Shown here: positions 58,501 through 64,000 of the stretch, piece after piece | How the letters are laid out: every line of letters starts with the position of its first letter | How positions within the stretch are numbered: position 1 is the first letter of the stretch | Assembly (NCBI RefSeq): GCF_018847975.1 | Contig: NZ_CP072597.1 | Location: 806,001 to 870,000, forward strand | Reading direction: 5' to 3' | Length of the DNA stretch: 64,000 nt | Origin: Lysobacter sp. K5869 | GTDB taxonomy: Bacteria > Pseudomonadota > Gammaproteobacteria > Xanthomonadales > Xanthomonadaceae | Translations under genes and position numbers: made by a program | Notes under the pieces: generated by a model | Databases searched by the model: none | The model's input: the letters and a program-made list of their open reading frames with translations, nothing else | Told to the model about the DNA's origin: nothing

Positions 58501-60155
58501 TGCGGGCCATTCCCCAGGAATACATGAGCGCGGCCTGTCGCCGTCATGTCGCAGAGGAGGAGCGGGCATTCCCAGGTCTGGACGACGCCGACGTCCGGTT
58601 TTCGGGCCTTAGGGAGATCGGCAGCCCCATGGATGCCTCGCACATGCAGCGGGCAACGGAGGAGGACATCCTCAGCCTGTTCGCCGAACTCACCGATCAG
58701 ACGCAATGGGATCACCCCAGACATCGGATGCGCGGCGGCGTGATCCAAGCGAGCCGCCAACTGGCCGAGCTCGCCAAGACCACGCCGGACAAGGCTATCC
58801 GCCTAATCCGCCGGATGAGCCCGGGCAGCAACGAGATCGCGGTCGGCGCCGTGTTGCGGGCCCTTGGGGAAAGCAAATACGACGCCGCCGCGCTGCATTC
58901 ACTTGTATTGGAGCTAGACCAGATCGGATTCAATAGTGCGGAATTCCGTGGCGACGCAGCGGATGCTGCCACTGCGGTTGCAGATACCGATTCACCATTG
59001 CCACAGAATCTTTTCGATCTGCTGGTGAGTTGGTTGCGAGATGATCCCGACGATGCCGAGCCCGACGACACCGCCGAGAACAAAGACCTGTCGGACAGCA
59101 TCCTATGGAGCCATAGCGGATTCGTTATTGTACCCCATGGCAACTACCCGTTTCTTTCGGCACTGACCCGTGCCTGCCTTTCTCAGGAGCCGCCGCGTAC
59201 CGATGAGTGGCTGTCCATACTCGAAGCGCATCTGGGCCGGAAGGAGCAATTGAAAGTCTGGGGGGCCTTGGCCTATGACCTGAGATGGCTGACATGCGCC
59301 GATCACGGTCGCGCGCAGCGCTTCCTGCTGGATCTGTTCGAGGCCTACCCCGGGCTCTGCAGCTCCAAGACCGGCGTAATACTTCTCGCACATAGCCAGC
59401 ACTGGATTTCGTCCGCGACAGCCAGCACGCTGCTAGACAGACTGTTCGCCACGGGAACAGGCTTTTCTGCCCAAGCCGCCGGCGAGATCCTCATGCTGCG
59501 GTATGCCCTACAGAGTGAAGAAGAGTCGAGCCTGCAAGATCTTCTGGAGCAACTCCTGGTGGATACGGATGAAGATTCTTTCCCGGTTCAGTGCCGCATC
59601 GGGCTCGCCTATGCTGCTGCCGAACTATGGTCGGAGGCGGACTTCCGCGCCCGCCTCCACCCCCATTTGCTGCGCCTTCTGGATCTGGGTGACGAGAAAG
59701 TGACCGCCGCCGCGGCCCGGGTATTCGCCCAGCGTCACCTGAAGCCTGACACTGCCAGCCGTGAATTGCTCGACCACTTGCAGGCGCGTCCCGAGCTGCT
59801 CAAGCAGATCGCCGATAACGATCTCGGCGAGTGTTTAGTTTCAATGCTGGAAGCGGCACCGCTAGTCGTCGCAAAAGTCGTGCACTCTCTTCTGAACGCG
59901 TCCGGAGACGAGTTCTTTAACGGTACGTCGTCGCGCTACTTCCTAGTGGAGAATCTTCTAACCATCTCCTTGCGCTTACAGGAAATGGGAGCCCCATTTC
60001 AGGAGCTCGGTGCGCACGTGTTCGAACGCCTGCTTGAGTTCAATACGTCCGAAGCCCGCAACGTTGCCTTAGACCTCGACAAACGAACGACCAATGTGCC
60101 TAACACCCGTTCTCCAAGAAGACGCAGAAGAAGTACAACCGCTAGCGCAAATTAG
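55542..60155 (+). CDS. STAND/NACHT ATPase with Cap4/DUF4297-like nuclease domain (candidate anti-phage protein)
   Basis: This single gene codes for 1537 residues. Residues ~1-120 resemble a PD-(D/E)XK dsDNA nuclease of the Cap4/DUF4297 type: RGDEYQ (10-15), acidic D52-D53 in VDVDDIVITYG, and Q67-A-K69 in HVQAKKN. A STAND/NACHT ATPase follows: Walker A GEPGCGKS (291-298), Walker B VLVLVDQLDAL (356-366), sensor HVVASCR (394-400). Residues ~450-1537 form a long helical repeat array (ARM/HEAT/TPR-like), the expected sensor. The layout matches Avs-type bacterial NLR immune proteins. It is just outside the recombinase module. Assignment to a specific Avs type cannot be made from sequence alone. Confidence 0.8.
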   Translation: MSVAARRSHRGDEYQLAVAVHWLVRLLSDPNIVSIQVDAVSLPASPEAVDVDDIVITYGNDTTRHVQAKKNQPNQSCWKISDSDLKDELIKAHRQLQKAPDAIIEFCSHTPFGDLAALAESTRDYVDYDVFQAQASSKLRTALAKLERILGCAGDIAFNLVRHIEIGSAHNFDGWEAVNLSALQSQVDDPETAVDVLTRMARGNQSGLRLPPGPLQRDQIVQALSERGVGIISNLVPLDPTQVSRSFAAASADLADWKTTLPNDDWLERPELDVLCERIANEPASLTLVLGEPGCGKSALLAMLARRQVALGIPVLAIKADYLSETVVDTPSLGDHLNLPADPVDCVVALAKSTKVLVLVDQLDALADLVVQHSTRLRAPMDLIRGLSGVQNIHVVASCRLFEHRHDTRLRNLDAETMTLDFPSWDNVQATLRKSGIHAGGWNASIREDLRSPQTLNLFLQLIRTTDEADLLLGYQHMLGELWKQQVLSDASGRAREALYAITKRMAEREVLWLPEALFEAFHFELQRLSRSGILLCEGGRVGFRHQTLYEYIRARSFLDVPGQLTDAVLARQHSLRVRPLLWHSLAYMRAVDRPTYAHEIERLWHANLRPHLKMLLIEFLGQLQDPSPSETALVAEKWDDAWYRRRILATAPGSPGWFDWLAHDHLAEIMRLPVEEARGALPVLSRALPSRRSRVLDLIRSHWQPIAEKDPLTWFVLEQLPTWDTDCINLGRQILSRTGIAGWQANHMVSIVSAVDPSQAPLLLDAWLLQKTADVQHPAEEAARIAKILNEQELHDLPAIAEAAPREFVTAIWPWVLKAMHLLALDEHDFVVGYRNVDMRFPDLDVEDLHREKPFIAAVVVGVRLLAERHPEDFLAFLKSNRQADLMPVQRLLALGLRQVAAQYPADALAFLLEDPRRLVVGTYRDTHADSNRLIRAVSPHLDEEQVQRLERTIREWNRYAHLPDDDARTRLHRLQWTRQHRLRVLRAIPQEYMSAACRRHVAEEERAFPGLDDADVRFSGLREIGSPMDASHMQRATEEDILSLFAELTDQTQWDHPRHRMRGGVIQASRQLAELAKTTPDKAIRLIRRMSPGSNEIAVGAVLRALGESKYDAAALHSLVLELDQIGFNSAEFRGDAADAATAVADTDSPLPQNLFDLLVSWLRDDPDDAEPDDTAENKDLSDSILWSHSGFVIVPHGNYPFLSALTRACLSQEPPRTDEWLSILEAHLGRKEQLKVWGALAYDLRWLTCADHGRAQRFLLDLFEAYPGLCSSKTGVILLAHSQHWISSATASTLLDRLFATGTGFSAQAAGEILMLRYALQSEEESSLQDLLEQLLVDTDEDSFPVQCRIGLAYAAAELWSEADFRARLHPHLLRLLDLGDEKVTAAAARVFAQRHLKPDTASRELLDHLQARPELLKQIADNDLGECLVSMLEAAPLVVAKVVHSLLNASGDEFFNGTSSRYFLVENLLTISLRLQEMGAPFQELGAHVFERLLEFNTSEARNVALDLDKRTTNVPNTRSPRRRRRSTTASAN

Positions 60156-60478
60156 AACGCCTTCAAATTCTGTCTTGAGTACCGCTCGCACATGAAGTCG
60201 ATCAGACTCTAGTCTTGCAACTGCGAAACCTCGTGATCGTGGTCAACAAATTAGTAATGTCCGCTTTGGATCGAAAGCTGCCCTGCCCTAACCCCCATCT
60301 AATTCCTGCCCTCCGTTACGGGTTTCAGGTAGGCTCACCCAATAGGTTGCCCCACTACTCCGCCAGGCGCAGCTACCCTACAAGTGGCGATCATCGGCGT
60401 GGTTGGCTGGTGAGCTACTACGCCGAGGTCAGTAGAGTTATGGGCGGGATTCGGCCACTGATGCAGATCGACGACTAA
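60156..60478. other. Intergenic after the STAND ATPase
   Basis: 323 bases between convergent genes. An 87-codon plus-strand frame (60215-60478) has no ribosome site and no protein-like pattern; I do not call it. No clear terminator was seen for the ATPase gene. Confidence 0.5.
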
Positions 60479-61138
60479 CTAGCAACCTACCGACTTCTCG
60501 AATATCCGGCGACGCCGGATCCGGACCTGATCCCGCTCGAGCTCAATCAGCAGAAGCGCCCCACCAAATCCGCCACCAAGCGAGTCACCCTTCGCCTTGG
60601 CGGCGTCGAACTGTGCACGCGCTACGCGCTCCATCGCAGCAACGCTAGAAACCGGCTCGCGCAGAGATGGGGCGATGATGTCACCAGGTGCAATTATTCC
60701 GGTAGCCGAGATTGGCTCAACACCGACGTCGCCGGCTTCACCTTGCTTGGTGAACAAAATGCCTCGCATTCGTCCTGCACTTTTCGACCAGCCGACTAAG
60801 CCGACTTGAATACTGTGACAGTGGGGAGACGAGAGCACTTCCGGAGGGGCGCCTTGAGCAATTCGCTGCTGGTGGCGAGTCTCGAGAGTTTCCACGATGA
60901 GGCGGGGCATCTCGGGCTCTATCACATCGAAATCGATGTAACACTGAGCGGCAAGGCACTCCGCAAAGAGAATGGCGCCCGCCGCAGTATCTCCACGCCA
61001 GCCGATGAAAAGTCCCGACTCCGACAACACTCCGAACTTGTTCGCTTCGAAGCTCTGTCCCCCCTGACTGTTGACAACGGCGGTGTCCATTCCGATCAAC
61101 GCTCGATCGGGTCGCACGAAGATGTTGAGGATCGTCAA
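60479..61138 (-). CDS. Proteasome-like (Ntn-hydrolase) protein, unknown function
   Basis: I start it at TTG 61136-61138, 6 nt after AGGAG. The 219-residue protein resembles the HslV/proteasome fold: MTILNIFVRPDRALIGMDTAVV (strands S1-S2) and KFGVLSESGLFIGWRGDTAAGAILFA (compare HslV's VIAGFAGGTADAF). The later LVGWSKSAGRMRGILFTK and APGDIIAPSL segments fit the family. The N-terminal Thr2 would be exposed only after removal of Met1. Substrate and activity are unknown. It is convergent with the STAND ATPase. Confidence 0.68.
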   Translation of the reverse strand: MTILNIFVRPDRALIGMDTAVVNSQGGQSFEANKFGVLSESGLFIGWRGDTAAGAILFAECLAAQCYIDFDVIEPEMPRLIVETLETRHQQRIAQGAPPEVLSSPHCHSIQVGLVGWSKSAGRMRGILFTKQGEAGDVGVEPISATGIIAPGDIIAPSLREPVSSVAAMERVARAQFDAAKAKGDSLGGGFGGALLLIELERDQVRIRRRRIFEKSVGC

Positions 61139-61525
61139 AATCACTCTCCTGGCGGGCTCGCCGTCTGAGGAAAGGTTACCCCGCTTTCCCTGTAGCACCA
61201 GATCCAAATGCGTCCGTTTTAGGTCGAAAGCGGATGTTAGCGCCGCTACCACACGTCGACCAGCTGTTGGCCAGCGACGGCGGCGACGGCCGCGATCGCC
61301 ACGCATCTGCCGGCGGGTGGCCCGTGGCGCCGGGAACGCCAGCCAACGATCAGCCGGCGCCGAACCACCTGGCCAGGTCTACGAGATCTTGGAAGACCAC
61401 GAGCGCCCCTACTACGCCCATGCTGTCGCTAAAGGGTGGGGAACGGCGACTGACGGTCTCGCTTGTCGGCCCCCGATAACGCGCTTAGCGCCTCCCGAAC
61501 CACCCCGTGTAGGGAACCCGCGTCG
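61139..61525. other. Remnant DNA between the Ntn-hydrolase gene and the ParC-like fragment
   Basis: 387 GC-rich bases with no supported gene. Plus-strand frames here are Arg/Pro-rich shadows. The 15 bases just before 61526 resemble the bases just before the intact gene at 63721, so the duplicated segment starts slightly upstream of the coding region. Confidence 0.5.
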
Positions 61526-61639
61526 ATGAAAGCGCTGTCCCAAGCCACGGTGATCGAACTCGCCCGCGTCGGCGCCGTGCGCGGCGACACCCTGCACGGT
61601 CGCGCCGACGGCTCCATGCGATGCAGACGCAGAAATTGA
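61526..61639 (+). pseudogene. Truncated ParC-like partition-associated gene
   Basis: ATG at 61526 opens MKALSQATVIELARVGAVRGDTLHGRADG, matching the start of the gene at 63721 (MKALSQASLAVLSRAGVGAVRGYSLRGHADG) in about 21 of the first 30 positions. It then breaks into MRCRRRN and stops after 37 codons, where the intact copy runs 87. It is a broken duplicate. Confidence 0.75.
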
Positions 61640-62035
61640 GTCACCCATTGTCGTTGAGGGATGTCCACGAAACCCTGTGCGATTCACTTTGTAAACGACC
61701 GCCAGCCATTTAGTACGCGCGCATGCCATCAACGCGCCGCGTTAACGCCATCGAGCGTGGATCCCCGGAGGTGGGCCTGGCCAAACTTCGGATACTGTTG
61801 CTGGCTTCGTACCAGCCTCCGCAGGAGTGCCTGTCGGGGTTTCCGCATGGTGCACGCCCAGTCACGGCATCGGTGTCGCGGCCAGAGAGCGTCTGCAATG
61901 AGTGTACTCTGCGCGCCCGAGGCGGCCGCCTGCGCCTTAGAGTTCACCACTACGCAACGACTGGCTGACATCTTATCTATTGTCAAACTGGACTATTCAT
62001 GGGCAACTGGCGACTCACTCCTAGAAGGCTGAGTC
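61640..62035. other. Remnant DNA, no gene called
   Basis: 396 bases between the broken ParC-like copy and the 78-residue gene. Frames on both strands (for example plus 61661-62032 and minus 61729-61986) are Arg/Ser-rich and lack ribosome sites. Probably degraded mobile DNA. Confidence 0.5.
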
Positions 62036-62272
62036 GTGGAAACCAGAGAGTTCCCTTCAAGCCTTCGAGCCGTAAGAGATGACGGCACTGTTGTCACGCT
62101 CATACGTATACTGACGATGTCCAGAGCCAACGACTTGGACGAGCACTGGCGCTTTGACCATATCGTGGTGCTGGATATAAGCGGCGTAACGCTACAGATC
62201 ACGGCACAGGGGGAGTACCTCAACACCGAGAGCGGTGTCAGGTACAAATCCTCCCAAAGGGGAGCGCCTTGA
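62036..62272 (+). CDS. Hypothetical protein (78 aa)
   Basis: A 78-residue protein with GTG start and AGAAGG 8-10 nt upstream. The sequence reads METREFPSSLRAVRDDGTVVTLIRILTMSRANDLDEHWRFDHIVVLDISGVTLQITAQGEYLNTESGVRY: a short beta-rich small protein. No family recognised. Lower GC than its flanks. Confidence 0.58.
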   Translation: METREFPSSLRAVRDDGTVVTLIRILTMSRANDLDEHWRFDHIVVLDISGVTLQITAQGEYLNTESGVRYKSSQRGAP

Positions 62273-62327
62273 GGTCACCTGTGTCGCCGAGAGCTCGTTG
62301 CGCAATGAAGAACCAACTCGCCTAGGG

Positions 62328-62702
62328 CTAGCTGCGCCGCATTCTGCTAAGGCGCCGCTCCGCCCAATTCAGTCTCGGGGCGGGGTTCAACACCTCAGGC
62401 TCGGTATTAGCGGCAAGCGCTTTAAGGCGGATAGACGCGTAGCAACCATTCCCAAGCAAGTCGAAGCGACCGGAAGGGTTTTTCATGATCGCTTCCCTAC
62501 TAACAAAAGTCTCCCGCCCTGCCAATGGAGGGCGCAGCGAACTGCAGAGCGCAACGGCCAGCTTCAACTTACTGGTGCCACTCCTACACCAAGGATGCCC
62601 TGGAACCAAGCGACTCACCATCGCCGTGTCCAGCTCAACGACGACTTCCGTTTCACTCACGGATTCGCAGCGCCCGATAGCAATGTCGAAGCTCTTTTGC
62701 AT
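62328..62702 (-). CDS. Unknown two-gene operon, second gene (124 aa)
   Basis: The 124-residue protein starts at ATG 62700-62702, 7 nt after the previous stop with a GAGGG site across the join. It reads MQKSFDIAIGRCESVSETEVVVELDTAMVSRLVPGHPWCRSGTSKLKLAVALCSSL, mixed alpha-beta with three Cys. No family recognised. It forms a unit with 62710-62979. Confidence 0.55.
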   Translation of the reverse strand: MQKSFDIAIGRCESVSETEVVVELDTAMVSRLVPGHPWCRSGTSKLKLAVALCSSLRPPLAGRETFVSREAIMKNPSGRFDLLGNGCYASIRLKALAANTEPEVLNPAPRLNWAERRLSRMRRS

Positions 62703-62709
62703 GAAACCC

Positions 62710-62979
62710 TCAGCGGGCTATCGCGGAAATCTTGCTGTTCAATCGCGCCTCTAACATCAAATGGCGCAGCCGTGACTCGACCAACGGGAGCCCCGCGAGG
62801 CGTGGCGATGCGCGCAAGGAATAGACGGGTGTCCTCTGCCCAAGAACGGTTCGACTGCTGCGCTGAACCGAAACATTCGTTGAACCACAGGCGCGCATCC
62901 ACAGTGCGCGCAGCGCTTCCGGGCCGATGGTTTGATCGATCGGAAGAGTGAACTGGAACCATTCGACATGATGTTCCAT
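62710..62979 (-). CDS. Unknown two-gene operon, first gene (89 aa)
   Basis: The 89-residue protein starts at ATG 62977-62979 behind GGAG (MEHHVEWFQFTLPIDQTIGPEALRALWMRACGSTNVSVQRSSRTVLG). It has a basic C-terminal half. No family recognised. A functional role with its partner in exclusion or toxin-antitoxin is possible, but nothing in the sequence shows it. Confidence 0.57.
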   Translation of the reverse strand: MEHHVEWFQFTLPIDQTIGPEALRALWMRACGSTNVSVQRSSRTVLGQRTPVYSLRASPRLAGLPLVESRLRHLMLEARLNSKISAIAR

Positions 62980-63720
62980 GGCGCTCCACCATCTTTGTTG
63001 AGCACTCAGTATGCACGGCAACGTTCGAATTCACTTAAAAACAACTAATAAATAAAAAGCTGGCTTAGCTCCGACATTGCGCGTAGGGTGAACGAGCAAA
63101 CATCTGATCGATACCTCTTCGCCCTCGCAGCGCCTGCCGTCCGTCGGCCACCCAACTCATTTCGCGATATCCGACCATATAGGGCGGCGCATTGGCGCAG
63201 ACTCGGGCTTCGTCGACTTTCCCTATGGCATTCAAACATGCACTCGCCTCCCTGCGCTCGAAGTCGCGGCGGTCTGACGTACTGGGCACTGCATTTCCGA
63301 GAGGCATGCTTCTATAGCCCGGGCCTGCGCTTCAGCGATTACGCGCCGGCGATCTATGTGGGCATCTCTGAATTCATCGCATCACCAACCACCCCATTCG
63401 AGCACTCGCTACCGCGGTTGCGCGCGAGGTATCGGAGTGTACGGGGGAATTCCCCACTGGCCTGGGAAGGCGCCATCCCCGTGATTTGGGCCGCTTGGGA
63501 GCGCGCCAGCAGAATCGAGACTCGCTGCCTCCACTAATCATTCAGCGCATGCGAACGAATGGCTGGTGCGAACCTGTTTCGGCTGAACGGTTTATGCCGC
63601 CATTGAGACCCGCGCGTCGCCACGACGGAACGTAGCGCCAGCATCGTCAAACCGCGCTTGCCGGCACCCGAGATTGCGCGTAGCGTCCACCAGATCCACA
63701 TGTTTCGGGCGCCCGCATCG
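62980..63720. other. Mostly gene-free stretch with one doubtful frame
   Basis: 741 bases. A plus-strand frame (63088-63537, 149 codons) is Arg/Ser/Pro-rich; its second half (TYWALHFREACFYSPGLRFSDYAPAIYVGISEF) is more protein-like, but no ribosome site fits. It is AT-rich at 63035-63070. No repeats or RNA genes seen. Confidence 0.45.
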
Positions 63721-63984
63721 ATGAAAGCGCTGTCCCAGGCCAGCTTGGCCGTGCTTTCTCGCGCCGGCGTCGGCGCCGTGCGCGGCTACAGCTTGCGGGG
63801 TCACGCTGATGGCTATGTCCTCTCGGTACAGGACGGCCTGCCCGAAGCCGTGCAAAGCGCCAAACACAGCGGCGGCCGCCAATTTGCCCGCCTGGACGCC
63901 GCCCTCGCGCTGCTACGGATCCTACGCGTGGCAGCGGTCGAGGTACGCGTGATGGAAGCCACCGGGCCGTCTCCATGGCCCTAG
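63721..63984 (+). CDS. ParC-like partition-associated protein of plasmid/ICE origin
   Basis: The 87-residue protein reads MKALSQASLAVLSRAGVGAVRGYSLRGHADGYVLSVQDGLPEAVQSAKHSGGRQFARLDAALALLRILRVAAVEVRV. The fold pattern (helix, beta hairpin, FARLDAALALLR helix) resembles ParC-family partition-associated proteins of ICEs. It is shorter than the usual ~100-115 residues. A broken copy lies 2.2 kb upstream. Its presence suggests an old integrative or plasmid element on this side. Confidence 0.55.
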   Translation: MKALSQASLAVLSRAGVGAVRGYSLRGHADGYVLSVQDGLPEAVQSAKHSGGRQFARLDAALALLRILRVAAVEVRVMEATGPSPWP

Positions 63985-64000
63985 CGCCGCGGACGCCAGT

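Noticed and set aside
63088..63537. 149-codon plus-strand gene
   Set aside because: Low-complexity Arg/Ser-rich first half, no ribosome site; only part of it looks protein-like, so it is left as an uncalled frame.

Overview
The window is GC-rich gammaproteobacterial DNA, most like Xanthomonadales (Lysobacter or Xanthomonas relatives) from its codon use, a ubiA next to tRNA-Arg(CCG), a signal-peptide RHS toxin and a 7TM-type diguanylate cyclase. Genus is an inference; no 16S or other marker is present. || Layout. (1) 1-8951: chromosomal or island DNA with a truncated ubiA, tRNA-Arg, a Mrr-like predicted nuclease, an orphan NarL-type response regulator, and a large RHS polymorphic toxin with a GIY-YIG-like tip and its overlapping immunity gene. 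(2) about 8975-33610, minus strand: late genes of a siphophage-type prophage. The head and upper tail follow lambda order: small and large terminase, W, portal, S49 protease with nested scaffold, D, E, FII, U, Z, V, G/GT with a -1 slippery site. Then come holin, endolysin, a full diguanylate cyclase, a small lipoprotein, the tape measure, and a tail tip unlike lambda's (BR0599-family and J-like proteins, a discoidin-like domain, a fibre tip). (3) 33.7-38.5 kb: eight small-gene transcription units on both strands that share one complex leader. In the leader an 11-bp-spaced CTGTCCG tandem precedes a hairpin and a GAAGCGTTCATG translation-start box. Three units also share one terminator. (4) 38.5-49.2 kb: DNA modification (Dcm-type and ParB-fused methyltransferases), a HEPN-domain moron on the opposite strand, and a replication/recombination operon (RuvC-like, P4/D5-type primase-helicase, Cas4-like exonuclease, SSB-like protein, Sak4-like ATPase, HTH). 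(5) 49.2-55.1 kb: regulators, YfbU-like protein, and the DUF2924 - large serine recombinase - HTH module that probably integrates the element. (6) 55.5-64 kb: a defence-like region with a 1537-residue STAND/NACHT ATPase carrying a Cap4/DUF4297-like nuclease domain, a proteasome-like (Ntn-hydrolase) protein, a two-gene unknown operon, and two copies (one broken) of a ParC-like plasmid/ICE gene. || How it works together. The serine recombinase would insert and excise the phage. Early genes run leftward from about 49.2 kb under an operator cluster, the cassette region is probably a co-regulated phage set, and late genes run leftward from the terminase. Several genes look like lysogen-benefiting cargo: the diguanylate cyclase, a secreted ricin-lectin-like protein, the HEPN protein, and possibly the STAND ATPase and Mrr-like nuclease beside the prophage. 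The strongest candidate for something undescribed is the repeated leader/cassette system at 34.2-38.2 kb. The STAND ATPase and the phage-borne cyclase follow. attL and attR could not be located.
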